DNA from: Harmothoe impar
Taxonomy: Eukaryota > Annelida > Polychaeta > Phyllodocida > Polynoidae
Length of the DNA stretch: 64,000 bases
Direction: 5' to 3'
Assembly: GCA_947462335.1 (NCBI GenBank)
Contig: OX381717.1
Span: forward strand, 45,923,523-45,987,522
Below are positions 45,373 through 59,186 of the stretch, one piece after another. Each line of letters opens with the position of its first letter. The stretch's first letter is position 1. Below the pieces are notes generated by a model that was given only the letters and a program-made list of their open reading frames with translations, searched no databases and had not been told where the DNA came from. The position numbers were made by a program, and so were the translations under genes.

Positions 45373-48300
45373 ATGGACCTCGAAAAGGTGGATTTATCGG
45401 GGGATATTGACGTGCCAGAAGGAGCCACGGTTACCCCTACCAAGAAAAGGTATGTGTCGATGATTTTGATGATGTTCTGATACTAGAAATCCGTTTTGAA
45501 TTAGCATCCAGACTGCAGTTGTTAGGAAACCACATCCAAATAGAAACCGTCTGAAACGTGCCCTGAAACGTCAACGCTCACACTCACACTGTGAGTCACA
45601 GTCACAATGACAGTGAATCACACAACTTTTTGACTTCAAGTCAAAGTAAATAACTGTCAAACTTGAATTACTCTAGGCCAATTAAGGTAATTGTCAGTGC
45701 ATGCATGTACAACAATCCGAGTCACCAGTAGACCATTGTATTGACTGTAAGAAGTATAAAGAGAGTGGTGATTTTCTAACAACAGGGGGACGGGGTCATG
45801 ACATGAGATGAGAGATTGAGGAGGATGGGGGGGGGGGGGGGGGGGTGTCACCTGTTTTCAATGAAAAAAATCCCATGTTAATTACATTAATGCTTAAATT
45901 AACTTGTATTAAACAAAATATCATCCAACTACCATGTCCAGGTATGGTCCATGGCCCGGGTAATGAGCATGCATGGGCATGCTTGTGCAAGGCCATTTCT
46001 ATTTCTATTTCTTTAAGCCTTAAATTAAGGCCTATGATCATAAATAAGGGAGTAGTCATTTATTATTTCCTTGGGGAGCGGGGAGAAAATCCTGCGTGTT
46101 AGGGAGTGTTCATTTATTAGTTACAGGGAGGTTGGTTGGTTGGTGGGGGGAGGGGGGGTAGTAAAAATGTTCGACCCCCTCCTGAGGGGGAGCGTTAAAA
46201 AATTCGGACTCCTCTTGTGGGGTGAGCGTAAAAAAATGATGCCCCCACTTGAGCGAAAAAGCCAGTGCGTTACCAGAAAGATAGTAGTCAATTCTTTCTG
46301 ACGTTACTATAGTTCCAAAGCGAGGGGGCCGGGGAAGTGACTCCTTCGACGAGGGGGGGGGGGGGACAAAATGTTCCAATTAGACAGGCCGTCCCGTGTA
46401 GGTCCAGTGAGCGCCTGGGAGAGACAGCCCGCCTCTCTAGTTCCAATGCGCTTTCGAGGGGGGGGGGGGGGGTTGTGAAAACGTTTTCACGCCTCCGCAC
46501 AAAATCTCACCACCACCCTCCCCTTGTAAGGCCAAAAAAAAAGGTTGGTTTCAGGTAACATGGGCAGAAAATGAAGGGTCGGTAGGTCGGATTTTTTTTT
46601 TAACATGAAAATACCAGCCGGCCGGTCCGAAGACCCGGATATTGACCAAAAAATGGTAAAAATACAGAAATTTCTTCAAAATTGCATAAAAAAACGTAGG
46701 GTCGGCCCTGTTTTGATAGGGTCGGTCGGGTTACCTGAAACAAACCTTCTTTTTATTTTTGGCCTAATTGATAAATGAACACTCACTACCGTTAATACTA
46801 GGGAGTTTTAGCAGGCAGTACGTATACGTAGGCGTGCACGTAGACGTAGCTCTATAAGAACGTGTAACGTAGCAACCATTAGTGACGTCATCAATATGTG
46901 TGCTCTCTGCTACGTTTGTAGACAGCTACGTACGTCATAGACGTGGCAAAGCCGTTTGCTACGTTCGCCACTACGTATCTATATAACTCAGGATAGAGTG
47001 AACAGATAGTAAAAAAAAGTTAGCACACTGCTCTACATGTATATGTGCCCATGTCCCGTGAAAATGACATGGATTGATAAAGGGGAACATACTTCAATCC
47101 ATGTATATATAAGACCATCTTTTTCGATGCGCCACTATGCTCCAATGCAGGGTGTGCATGCTAAAACTCATTGTTCTCCAGTACGTAGGAGTACACGTAG
47201 CTCCCTCTACGTATACGTCTACGTCTACGTTCTGCCTGCTAAAACTCCCTACTATAAACATAGACATAGGGGGAACGGCGATAATCTATTTTACTTGCAG
47301 TTGAAATGCAATATATCACAATCCTCTCATTTTAAACTTTATTTAGTTTCTGAAATCTAGAACTTCTATTTACTGCAACTCAAAACTATGGCTATCCACA
47401 CCGAAAGTTTGAAGAGCCTCTACAGGAGGTACGAGCAAAAAGTTCTATCTAAAGAACCCCTCCCTCGAAATGGATGAAAGGCCTAGCTAACTTATTTGGC
47501 TTCGGCTTTTCGGGTCCTGGTTGATGAACGGTTTGTTTTTGTATTCTGCACAGCATAGCCCCCCCCCCTCTTCCCTGGCCCTATCCTTGGTGGTGTTCAC
47601 AATTTGATTTGTAGTGGCAATAGACAACAGATATACAATAATCCTTAATACCTTGGACATGTATTGACTGATTATACCAGGGTTGAACAGTTCTATTACC
47701 ATAGGATAAACGTGAAATGTTTGAAAATAGATAATGTACTAGTAGGCCCTATGTTATTATGTTCATTTGTTTATTTTGTTTGGTCATGGGTCTCGTGTTT
47801 CGCTTAGCATATTTTCTTAGTTTTGGGTAGGCCTTTTCATTTGAATATACCGTAATGCATATCTTTAACAGAATTTGATACTCTTCATGCAAAAAAGATT
47901 TTTCAGAAACTGGTTAATTGATTATCTCGAATGATTTAATAAAAAAAAGAAAAACAGAAGATTCAGACCACTAACATCTATGTATATATAACAATTGAAA
48001 TACCGTATTCGACGTAATAAGCGCCCAGGGCGCTTATAAAATTATTTTTATGACGTTTTTAATACTTAAGAGTTTAAATGACCCCGAAATTGCGAGATTT
48101 GACCCTTTGTTCTAGTCTAAAAAAGCCTCAAAAAGGGGGGGGGGCGCTTATTACGTCGAATACGGTAAATGAATATAAAAAATATTCCTCCTCAGCCTCC
48201 TGATGTCTCTGTCCCTGTCGAACGTTAATGCCCGTGAGTGGCTGCAGAAGAAGCGGGAGAGCGTGCAGCCATGGGGCGAGTTTGTCGCCACGTCCAATTT

Positions 48301-50364
48301 CCAAGTACCCAAATCCATCGCTCCGCTTGGTGTCAGGATCGTCAAGAATGTCGAACGCTTCCAGAGCAACTACCTGTTCATCTTCCTGGGTCTTGTCGTG
48401 TTCTGCGTGTAAGTGTGAATGAAAACATTACTGATATAGACAGAGCTGCACGCTAAAGTGCCTGAGTCAGTGGTTACTGCACGAGTGGTCCTTGGGCCGT
48501 ATTGCACGCTGGCCGTAGGCCTAGTGCAATACGGCCCAAGGACCACAAGTGCAGTAATCAGTGAAGAGGGCATTTTAAAGTGACGCTCTGTATTTATTTC
48601 AGGGTGTTTCAATCTAAAATAGATCTGCAGTCCATGTTTGTTCACTTCCGCGATGTTTGCTTACTTCCGCGGTGTTTGTTTACATCCGTCGGCCGCCATT
48701 TTGGATTTAGCGCAGGTCACGTGACCCTCGGTAGCCTAGCGACCCCATGGAGACCCCATAGCGAGCTATAGCGACCCCTAGCAGCGTGAAATACAGCCAC
48801 AGCGTGAAATACGACACAGGGTTATTTCACGCTTCACTCACATACGGTTCTCCCATAGGTTTAACCTTGATAGGTCGTATTCACCATGAAATAAATTATA
48901 TTATGTTTAAAAAGACATACTGTAAATCCTCGCGCATCAGTCTAGACTGCGAATTAGCCACACCCCTAACTTTGACAAATCTTATGAGCCTCACACTACA
49001 GGGGGTCAGAAAATTGTTCATTTAGTACCGTAGTATAATAAATCAAACTCTTGTATAAGCCGCAGCCTATACACCAATACAGGCATGTTTGCTATCAAAT
49101 GAACGCTGAATCTAACTGGCAACTTCTATGCGAGAATTTACGGTATAAATGACAACCAAATAACTCTTCTAACTACGTAATATTTTCCTGTCTTGTAATG
49201 TGGTTATTTCATGGTAACTTTTATACCTTAATGCAATCTGGACCAGTTACTCACCAGGGCTACATTCATGCACATACCAATAACAGGCATAAAACATTAA
49301 TGCACTATACACTTTAATACAATCAATCTTTCTTGTCGTTACAGTATAACCTCCCCGATGCTTCTGATCGCTATCGCAGCATCGCTTGGAGCTTGTTATA
49401 TCATCAGCCTGAAAAACCAAGACCAGAAATTCAAGATAGCAGGTACGATAGCAGACCGGTACTAGAGGTATATACATGAATATTACAGTACACCTTCAAT
49501 AAGGTAATTGTGAATCTAAAAAAAGGAGCGTAGGCGATATACTGTGTTGTCATGAATAAAAAGAGCCCCGGCGCTTATGCAACTTTGCAAGAGAGGCGCT
49601 TATTCAAGATCCATTTTCAATTTATATTAAGATGTATTTTAATAACCCATACCCGGGCGCTTAAATACAAGGCACTTATACAAAACCTGGCGCTTAAACG
49701 CGGCGGTACTATATATGCAAAATTGTAGCAGGTATAGCACAGCTTTTGCTTGCCACAATATACATGTAGATAAACAATTTTGAATAGAATTGAACTGAAT
49801 ATTGTATTTCCCCGTCAGGACGTGAACTGAGCCTGGCTCAGCAGTATGGTGCAGTGGGAGCGCTCTCATTCCCGCTATTCTGGATCGCCGGAGCGGGCTC
49901 CGCTGTCTTCTGGATTATAGGTAAATATAGTACATACTTTCCCTTCCCTATAAGGTGTAGTTAAACGATGTATGGGAATTTATGCTGGACAAACTTATCA
50001 CCAATCATCATGATGTTTTAACAATAAAAATGTAATTCATGTCATACACATACCGTATTTGACGCTATAATCAAATTATTTGTATCACGTTCATGACAAT
50101 AATATATAACTTATAATATAATAACTGTCTGTTTAAAATGAAAAATTGCATTTCCTTTAGACTTAATGCCTACAGCCTGCTACTTTAGAAATGTATATCG
50201 ATATCTAATATAAATTTAAATTCAAAGGAATAGAAATTAAATATTTTTTATACCAATCTACAGGTGCATCCTTCGTCGTCATCATGGCCCATGCCGGTCT
50301 GTACAAGATCCCTGACCAGGACGCTATCGAGGAAATGGAATCACTTACCATCGGTGAGGTCTAA
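45373..50364 (+). CDS. RABAC1: Prenylated Rab acceptor protein 1 (PRA1 family)
   Basis: Five exons (45373-45449, 48196-48408, 49345-49442, 49819-49920, 50264-50364) join in phases 2, 2, 1 and 1 to give 196 residues, close to vertebrate PRA1 (about 185). The N-terminal cytosolic part contains WLQKKRESVQPWGEF and VPKSIAPLGVRIVKNVERFQ, the PRA1 signature. Four hydrophobic segments follow in two pairs: YLFIFLGLVVFCV and SPMLLIAIAASLGACYIISL, then VGALSFPLFWIAGAGSAVFW and GASFVVIMAHAGLY. The acidic tail ends EEMESLTIGEV. PRA1 sits in Golgi/ER membranes, binds prenylated Rab GTPases and helps release them from GDI. Introns are packed with TIR elements, but all splice sites are canonical. The 3' UTR may reach the AATAAA near 52804; earlier AATAAA motifs exist near 50580 and 51130. 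Confidence 0.92.
46099..46790. mobile_element. G-run TIR element, possibly composite, in PRA1 intron 1
   Basis: It begins gggagtgttcatttattagt and ends ataaatgaacactc, an inverted repeat with the interior typical of the gggagtgttca family. A second block at about 46555-46750, with gggtcggtaggtcgg and cggtcgggttacctgaaa, resembles repeats near 20560 and 23860. This suggests one element nested in another. Confidence 0.6.
46799..47251. mobile_element. TIR element 'tagggagttttagcaggcag'
   Basis: Perfect 20-bp inverted repeats lie at 46799-46818 and 47232-47251. The sub-terminal regions are alternating tacgta/cgtagacgta runs that also pair. The element lies in PRA1 intron 1 and abuts the G-run element at its left. 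Confidence 0.8.
48002..48166. mobile_element. MITE with 24-bp TIR and TA flanks, just before PRA1 exon 2
   Basis: The arms beginning accgtattcgacgtaataag (48002-48025) and ending at 48143-48166 are perfect inverted repeats of 24 bp, with TA at each edge. A short poly-G tract sits inside the right half. The element ends only 30 bp before the PRA1 exon at 48196, so the branch-point/pyrimidine region lies almost entirely between element and exon. Confidence 0.85.
48467..48563. repeat. Long hairpin with 40-bp arms in PRA1 intron 2
   Basis: The left arm (ggtccttgggccgtattgca and upstream) pairs with the right arm (gtgcaatacggcccaaggac and downstream), with few mismatches over about 40 bp around a 16-base loop. 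In PRA1 pre-mRNA this would fold into a stable stem starting about 60 bp after the exon 2 donor. Confidence 0.8.
48918..49145. mobile_element. TIR element, 'cgtaaattctcgcg' family, in PRA1 intron 2
   Basis: The ends tactgtaaatcctcgcg and tgcgagaatttacggta are imperfect inverted repeats. Related elements are at 55516-55725 and 57350-57956, with fragments near 52375-52430 and 58187-58260. The interiors contain agccgc/aagcc motifs in both orientations. Confidence 0.65.
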
Positions 50365-53000
50365 ACGAGCAGCTCGACCAATTCGAAAGACGGAAATTAT
50401 TCGCGGCACTGACGATAAACCATAATAACAGGTGCCGCTGACTGCATGCATAGCGGTGCGGTGACTGTACTAAAAGGTCGACTTTAGGATGTATTCATTT
50501 TACAGATGGCATTTCAAGTGAAATTTTCTACTGCAGGATAGGAAAAAGATACACATATCCACACTCTACAGATAGTAGAAATAAATAAATCAATAAATCT
50601 GTAATATTGAATTTCCCAGAAGAAATATCAATGATAGTAACTTCAAGCAGCTTGTAAGCGCATCAACTTTAATTATGTATTTGGAACAAATCTCTATGAA
50701 GAAAACATTCGGTGTACAAGTGTAGTTTAGGGTCGGTTGAAAAATATAGTAATTGTGAATTTCACATCATGATATTCAGCACTTATATATTCACATTTAT
50801 TGTGTTCCGTAGATTGGCAGATTATTTTCTGATTTTATATAAGTACAAGAACAGAGTGGCCGCTTTATATGTACTATCGGTATTATAAAGCGCGATGTAA
50901 AAATGTACATATTTAATAGGTCGCCCGAGACGGAATGTGGTGTTCATAGAAGAAGCAAAAAGGTTAAGATTATTTTGAATGCATTAGCTGTTATAATGGA
51001 TAGTTCCTGGTCTAGGGTATTTTTCATAATATTAATGCATAGTCTTGTATAAAAAAAGGTCAAAACGCTGGGTTCAACCTGAGCTGATAGCCGTGCGTGC
51101 TTTGAACAATTGTAGATTCGTGGAAATAAAATTAGCCCTCATTATAAGTAAGAAAAGCAAGAAATAAATATTCCCAATGATTCAGGTAATATATACACAA
51201 GAGCTGTATTCAATAGAGAGAAAATGTGGTGTGAGTAAGAGGAGCCTTAGGGCCGCATAATCCTTTAATGCATCATGACAACTAAGGGTGGATACACTCC
51301 CGAAGACTCAGCATGATGCATTCATGCATCATGACAACAAGGTGCAGAGCACTAGATGCGACCCTTAACTGGATATTAAACAGAAGTACGTTTCTTGTAT
51401 GGGAATGACTTGGCTAATAGCATTAGAGGTGAGAATGAAGTCTTTTTAATACAACTTGCACTTTAATATCAAAGTGAAGTCTTTCAACCGTGATACTCTG
51501 TGGTCTAGACATGGTGTGTGTAAATATGTGGATATATTTATAGGTGTATAACGATACTGTTGGTCTAAAACAAACACGCGGGGTACCACTGATACATGCC
51601 CTGTACTGCATGAACGACCTATTTCAAGCAACGTTAAGCCATCTTTAAGAAACTTTAATCTGAAAATAAATTAAAGTTGCTTAAATGCCAAATTTAATCA
51701 AATTCAATTTTTCATTAGAGTTGCTTAAATCGGATGGTTCATGCAGTGCTGTTTCTTCTTATAAATCTGTGCGTGTTATGATATAGAGAGGAGTTTGTAG
51801 GCCTCATTTGTGACCCTTTAAACTGATACTGAAGGGCTGGTTCTGTTATAAACGTATTTTAGTTTTAATTCTTTTCTAATGAAAGAGGTTACCGGTAGTT
51901 GTTTTTTTTCCATATTGTGAAAAATTGTTTTTGTTAAAATGATCTTTATTTACTGTTATTTGGAAAATAATTGTAAACACTCATCTTTTTGAAATCTATT
52001 AAATTTAGAGTCAGAAAAAAACGTATTGCATGTTGAGATTATGTTCAAGTATATTGAAGGGCGTATTAGACTGATGGTTTTGCCCTACATTTCGTCAGAG
52101 TGGATGGAGGCCCTTTCACCCCTTCACTAAGAACCTGGGTTTAATGTAAATAACTAGAATCTCCACTGGCGCTATATGACTGGTATTGTCCTGCTGTGCA
52201 ATTTGATAGTAGAAACGTAAATTTCTGTGTCTATTACTCGCAGGTTGTAACTTGTACACAATGTCAAATATGCCTGTATAGGATACAGATTATGTACGTT
52301 TTTTTTAATAGTTTACTATGTACTAAACCTCACAAAATAGGCCCCCAGCGTGGGTTATCGCATAGGATTTTCCTGAGTTTGGGGTGCGGGTCATACGCGA
52401 GATGCAGGTAATACGCGGGAATTTACCGTACCTAGGGTTACAAGCCAATCGTGTAGAATCTCCATTTAATAACATAGCAGGTATATTTTGTTACATCTTC
52501 AAGGGTAAAAATGTTAAGGTTTCATCCGGTTGTGGGAGAAAAGGACATGTTGGTAGTTATTAATGTAAAAGAAAGAATTGCCAAGAGTCAAAGATTTTGT
52601 GTGTGCAAAGATCTGTTATGCTATTTATGGTCACAAATATTTTTTATGGAAAATGACGCAAAATTATTTGCACGCCTGTGGGATTTGTGGTAATCAAAGA
52701 TTGCATTGGAGAGAAAAGCCAAGTTTAAAACTTTATCTGGTGGCAAGTTTTATCGGCACTATTTTAAATGTGCTCAAATGAGTTCAATGTAACACCACAG
52801 AACAATAAAGTAATGGCATTACCAAATATAGCTACTGTGTTAGTATCATTTGTACTCTAATTACTGGACATCGATTCTCTGTCTCTTTGTAGCTCTATAG
52901 TGATCGATGCCCAGTTTTATACTTCAGACCAGTGGCTCCTTTTGGCTGTTTTTTGCCTCACAGATTGCTTCTAGGGCAAAATCCTGACTAGGTGCCAATA
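50365..53000 (+). other. Probable PRA1 3' UTR and spacer
   Basis: AT-rich sequence without a supported exon. An AATAAA at 52804-52809 is a candidate distal poly(A) signal. A decayed gcatgatgcattcatg MITE lies at about 51260-51370, and a cgtaaattcccgcg-family fragment at about 52375-52430. Confidence 0.45.
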
Positions 53001-53730
53001 TATTCTCTATGCCAATGTGTAATATGAGGGCAGAAAACACTGGAACCTCAGTTAGAAAAAATCCTACTGAACAGTTTTTGAGAAAATTTGGGTTTTGTTG
53101 CACATTTTTGGTGTTTTTAGTACATTTCATACATAAACTGTGAACGCCAGCATTTCTCACTTTTCAGGTATCTATACTTCGAATTTGACATTTTTTTATT
53201 CGCAGTAGGATTCCTGAGTATCGGGCCATTCTAGAAAAGCTGTTATTTGGAAAAAATATATACTATTTCTTGATGATTTTCGTTGCACAAATTCAGGGTT
53301 GTATTATAAAAACTGCATTGTCATCCAATCAAAGTGTTTATGCACTGTTAGTGATCACCCCCTCCCACCCTCTTCACCCTCCAGCATGCTTATACATCAC
53401 GGCCCATTGAGCAGGCAGCCAGCCGTGAGGGGTGTATATACAATATTGGAGTACAGCGTGCAGTTGGAGTGACCTTTATGTACATATGGGTGGGGGGCTT
53501 TAGAATTATCTGTTATCAATGTGTAACAGTTAAAGGTTGGGGTAATCGTGTCCTTACTTGTAATTTAGGGAGTGACCATTTAGTATATGGATGGCGGGGC
53601 ACATTGTCTTTTTCTAATAATCTCATAAAACATACTTTTTGGGAATATAGTGGCATTACCTGTGCCTTTGGGAGTGCCCATTGTGTATATGGGGAGAATT
53701 TCCACTTTTTTCGTTCATCTATGCGTAACA

Positions 53731-53911
53731 GTTAGGGACTGGTCATTTTTTAGCAACAGGGTGGGGGGTTGGTGGATTTGCAAGGGGGTACCAAAAAAGA
53801 TTGGACCCCTTGAGCGGGGGGGACCAAAAAAATGTCGACCCGCTCATGCAAAAATCCACTGACCCTCCAACGCCCCCCCCCCCCCCCGTTGTTAAAAAAT
53901 GACCACTCCCT
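53731..53911. mobile_element. TIR element 'gggactggtcattttttagc'
   Basis: The left end gggactggtcattttttagc and right end ttgttaaaaaatgaccactc are inverted repeats enclosing G/C runs. It is a compact 180-bp member of the G-run family. Confidence 0.65.
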
Positions 53912-55515
53912 TACAGCTAGGGCTAATGGTGCCCTTACTTGTGATTTAGGGGGTGACCATTTTGTATATGGGGGGGGGGGGTATTGACTTTTTTTTATCA
54001 ATCTCATAAACATACTGGTTGGTATAATACCATAAATACTTGTACACCTAAAATATTTTGTGAAACTTGTCTTCAAATTGTGCTCAAAGTGCTAGCAAAT
54101 CTCTATCCACATACATTCCAGTATGAGGATGGAATAAAAATATATAAATTTGAAGCAAATATTCACTGTTGTATATTAATATCAAAATAAATCAATATAA
54201 TCGAAAAATCGAGACCAAAATAGTGATAATCGAAATCGAAATAAATAGGATACCAATGACATCCCTAACGGTGGTACACATACACATAGGCATGAACTTG
54301 GCCTTCTCCTTCACATAGCTATTTCTACAGGCATGGGATTGGGTTTTGAAGAAAAATCCAAAAAGCAGCCAAAAGATGTGATCGGCTGGGAATTTTGTAT
54401 GATTTGCATGGCATAAATCCCTCTAGAGACTAAGACCCCCCCCTCCCTATCACTGTTAAAATAGTTTTTAATTGGATCTGCACAAATCACAGGGATGACT
54501 TTTTTGGCCTTAAAAATCCGGAAATCCGGATAAATCCAGAAGAATCCCATGCCTGTTTCTACTTTAATGACACTAAACAAGAGCTGTTAGAAGGTTACAT
54601 GGATGTCGATGTCCTGTTTTAGATATATAGCCATATAGTGCATTGGAGTGCTATAATGTTGGACTGCTGTATATTTGTTTAGTGGACTTAGATCAAAGAT
54701 AACAAAAGCCAACAGTTATATAACTGACACCTTTATTTAAAATGTGTTTTCAGTTTGTAGACAAAACTAGAGAGTAGAAACAATTTATAAATACATTGCG
54801 AAACTAAAGGTCGCAAGTTAATTTACGCCACCATTCACAAGTCAAATAATTATGTCACACACATTTCAACCAATCACAATCATTTATCAATCACACTTCA
54901 GCGGAGCAACATCAATGGTCGTTTTTTTAACAAGGGGGGGGGGGGGGGAGATTGTTTTAGTCTTTTTATGAAAATGCCAGCCCATTGTTCGCAATCAATA
55001 TTATACCGACGGGCACATGAATCCGCCACCCTTCCTCGTCAATGGTTAAGAAAATGCCCCCCCCCCCCCCGCCTCCCAAGATTTGAGCATGTCATGAGCA
55101 GTGTCCTTTGTAGGAAGACTAAGTAGGAAAAGTTTGAAATATCTGAATTTACAAAGATCCCTGATACACCAAAAGCGGGGAATCTCAGGAATTTGATCAA
55201 CTTTCTGCCGAAAATCAACAACAGATCGATAGTTCAATATAGAAAGGGGAAAGGCGTGATGTTTTCTAGTATATCCCAGAATATTTTAAATGAACAAAAT
55301 ATGAAAATGGAAGCATCGCACAGCCTGAAGATAACGACAACGGACATGATGACATTTTACATGTGCGATATGTATGCCTATATCATACCTGTGTACAGTG
55401 CCCATACCAGTATGGTCAAAACATAACAAAATGTGAATGCTTCATACGGTATGATTAAATATGAAATACTGTGCCTAAATTGTGAACCCGTATACCAAGT
55501 AAGGAATACAATACA

Positions 55516-55725
55516 TTACCATAAATTCTCACGTATAAGCCACACCCCTAACTTTGAAGAGTCATTTAAGCCTGAAAGGGGGTCTGGAAATTGTTATTTT
55601 AGTACTGTACTATGGTAGCTGAATCTTGTGTATAGGCCACACCGGGAGTGTGGGCTAATCCTATAAGCCGCACTGGCGATACGACTCAGGTACTAGCCGC
55701 GGCTTCTACGCGAGAATTTACGGTA
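55516..55725. mobile_element. TIR element, 'cgtaaattctcgcg' family
   Basis: The ends ccataaattctcacgtataa and ctacgcgagaatttacggt form imperfect inverted repeats of about 20 bp. The interior has agccacacc and aagccgcact blocks. Confidence 0.65.
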
Positions 55726-57344
55726 GTTGAACAGCTTTTTTATTTACTACTAATAATGCACATCCACCCTTGTATATGAGCCCTGTGACTCTGATAGGAG
55801 AAAGACTACATCTCCAGCTAAATTGAGGGACCCAAAAGGTTGGTTATCATGGACCCAATATTTCATTTTTAAGTCAATGAATACATCTTTATACACATCA
55901 AATATCAAATACATCATCTCACAACCTCATGAACTTTTGGTACATCATCTTCACCCGCATCTTTATTATAGACACCATATTTTTTTTAACAATTCTTATA
56001 TTTTTAAATTTCTTACAAATTATATTTATTAAAACATATACATGTAATACATTACAAAAATATGCCTCTATTAAAGTGGGCCTACTGCCGTTTTCATAAA
56101 GTATTGGAAAATTGCAGCTGCTGCATTGAAGAACCAGCATCCTTTTACATCTGTAGTATATAACATTGTTAATTCTCTGCAGAATGACATTATATAATTA
56201 TATGGGTATAATTCAACCAAAGGGGTGGTAAATATATATTAATTAATTTAATTGGGTCCAACACCATTAATACAACAAAGTCATACCTCTATGATGGTAT
56301 AAGTGCATATATACTGGCCCCATAACATAAATACACATGAACACTGGTTTCTGTATAGAGTAGGAAGACATTGGAAGTGAGGAAAGAACTATATCTAGTG
56401 TGTACACATCTAATATTACTCTGCCATAACGTTTTATGTTGTAAGTGCAAAGAAAGGTGTTAATATCTTGGCCATAATCCACACACTATCTCTTCTAAAT
56501 GTCATACTATAAATACCACACCTTCAAGTTCACACACAAGCATTAAATCATTATAACCTGTTTATCTCTGTGACATAAATCAATAGTGACTTGGTATATT
56601 GAAATGGAAAATGACCATAATATGTGGTCTAATGTTCCCCGAGTTCAATGGAATGTACACCCTGTAACTAAAATGAAAAGAGGACTATACCCTCTAGGTA
56701 TGAGATGAAGTAGTAGAGATATAAATACCAGAAAACTACCTTGTTACATTCAAGGATTTCGATGGAATAGTCGAAGAGAAGCTGCAATTCACAGATTGGT
56801 CCAAGAGGTAAAGTTTCAATCCTGACTAGTTTATACCTAATTGGGGTATATATTTTCCTCATACCAAATCTTCCAGATTTATGGGCTTTCTATAGGTGCG
56901 AAATTCACCACTTAATCCAGTCCAAGTCATAATAGATACAAGGATAATGCATATGAGGTATATTACCAATTAATACTAGACATATGTATTATTACAAGGT
57001 TCTTTTTATATAGTGACGATCATAACTCTTTTTCTTATTGATATATCGTTAGTGACAGACAATCTGACATTAGTTGCAAAGAAGGATTCACATTTATAAT
57101 CATGGACGTCAATACATTTATTTAGATTCATGATATATTATACATTTTCACATATTAAATCTTCACACATTCAATTCAAATATTTATAAGATAGCTCGGT
57201 TTCACCAATTTTCACCAATTTTCCATTCATTTGTGGTTCCACATGGTTTTTTCACCTATAATTGTCTATTCCACAGGGATTCCAGCTCTCTGTAGAAAAT
57301 AATAATATGCATGGTCAAAACAAAAATCACTGTCTGATAGGATG

Positions 57345-57958
57345 TACCGTAAATTCCCGCGTACTACCCGCACATCGCGTATAACCCGCCCCCCGACTTT
57401 GTGAGAATCCTATAACCCGCACTGGGGGTCTGAGTGCCCCTAGGGAAAAACCCTCGTATTACCCGCACCTAGACTTTTGGAAGATTGGTAGGGTACATAT
57501 AGGCTACAATAACCCCCGCCCCCTCCCCCCCTCCCATAAGCCATAGTGTTACCTGTGGAAGCTGTGACTGCCAAGATGCTACCGACCCTGAGAAGAGGGG
57601 GGGGGGGTGGTCGTGGGGAGGTGTGACCGCCAAAGATGCTACCGACCCTGTGTGGGGGGGGGGGGGGGGAGATGTGACCCCCAAAGATGCCACATGCACT
57701 GGTTAGTTAGGGCATGGAGTGCACAGTCTACTAGACACTCTATGGTTAGGGCAAGTGTGACCGCCAAAGGTATAAACAGAGGGGAGGTGGAGGTGCAACT
57801 CTCTGGAGCTAGAGAGGGGTTATTTCTAAGTCATTTAAAATTGGAAATTCTAAAAACCCTCGTATTACCCGCACCTAGAGTTTGGGAGAATCGTATATAA
57901 CCCGCACTGGCGACTTGGTTCGCGTACTACCCGCGGGTTGTACGCGGGAATTTACGGT
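57345..57958. mobile_element. TIR element, 'accgtaaattcccgcgta' family
   Basis: Inverted ends accgtaaattcccgcgta and tacgcgggaatttacggt are flanked by TA. The interior has direct copies of ccctcgtattacccgcacct and a G-run block with gaccgccaaagatgctaccg repeated. No transposase frame is visible. Confidence 0.75.
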
Positions 57959-59186
57959 TATTTTTATCTGATAGGATGTTATACTTTTATATTTACCCCA
58001 AAAAAAGCCTCCTCCCATAATCAGAAAATAATATTTAGCTAAATATTGATATCATAACCATAACTTTGTATAGCAGGTTGGAGAATACCACATAATTACT
58101 ACCTGGTGAGAGATCTTTTTCTCAATAGTTATACAAATAAAGCCCTTTCTTTCATCGATCAGTCACACTCTTATACAGCCTACTGCAAATTATCGCGTAA
58201 AAGCCTAATCCTCGCACAAGTTGCACCCCTAACTCTGACCCTATTTTAACAACTTTTGAATGTATTTGAAAGAAGTGGAAAATCACCAAAAAGACTTGTT
58301 TTAAATGAATATATAATGTGAATCTTAAGGTTGGAACATGCTGGTAATTTCATAAGACGTAGAAATAGTGAGAGGTATTACACAGCTTCATTCATGTAAG
58401 TGTCAACATGTAAAATTTCAAATCAGTTTGGACGGAAGCGTTTTCTTCACTTCGCTTCATAAATTTACTGACACCGACACCGACCACTTGCCAATTATTT
58501 ACATTGACCTTACACAATTATAAATGTGTAGATGAAATTGTAGTAAAACTGATGCAAAGGACTCTTTTAGAAATATGGAAGTGCTGGCTTATTATACCCA
58601 ACATACATACACATTGAAATAGGAGTGTTAACAGTGGAGTATTAGTATTTTCAGTCTTCGCAGCTACTGAGTATTCAAGATGTTGCTTACAGAAGATCTT
58701 TAACTCTGAGAATAATTTTATCTGATTATCAGATAAAACAAATACATAATCCTCTTATCTAAGTTCAATATCAAAACAGTTGTTGCCTCTTTCTCTATCT
58801 GTGGTAATTTAGCTTATAATGTATGTACTCGTTCATTGGCTTTCACGATACAAGACATGCAATCCGCATCCTTGCCGCAAAAAAAAACACACATTTAAAA
58901 CAGTCATGCATCCTATAGTTTCTAGGTTCCTGACTAGTACTACATACATCCCCTTGAGCTATCACAAGATGCACTTTCTACCAAATAGAAAACTAATTCA
59001 CTGACTCCAGAGTGCAAATGTGGTACATTTTTCACTCAGAAAGTATACATCTAGACATGTACATTAATGTGGAACTACTTAGTGTTAAATTAAGCAGTCT
59101 TGTCACATACAATGCTTTATGATTATCACAAGTGCCGGACGATACCGGTTTGAAGTACGACCGCGTAAAATTGAAATGAGCTGCCA

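Larger units (their letters stand above)
53001..59186. other. Intergenic spacer rich in repeats
   Basis: I see no coding exon. The recognisable content is three TIR elements listed separately, a poly-G/poly-C pair near 54938 and 55054, and a cgcgtaaaagcc fragment near 58190. The 54330-54550 block has a relative near 59920-60100 (gcatgggattgggttttga, agaatcccatgcctg), an additional inverted-repeat family. Confidence 0.5.

Noticed and set aside
53750..54076. 108-codon minus-strand Pro-rich ORF
   Set aside because: It runs through a G/C-run TIR element and has no conserved domain.
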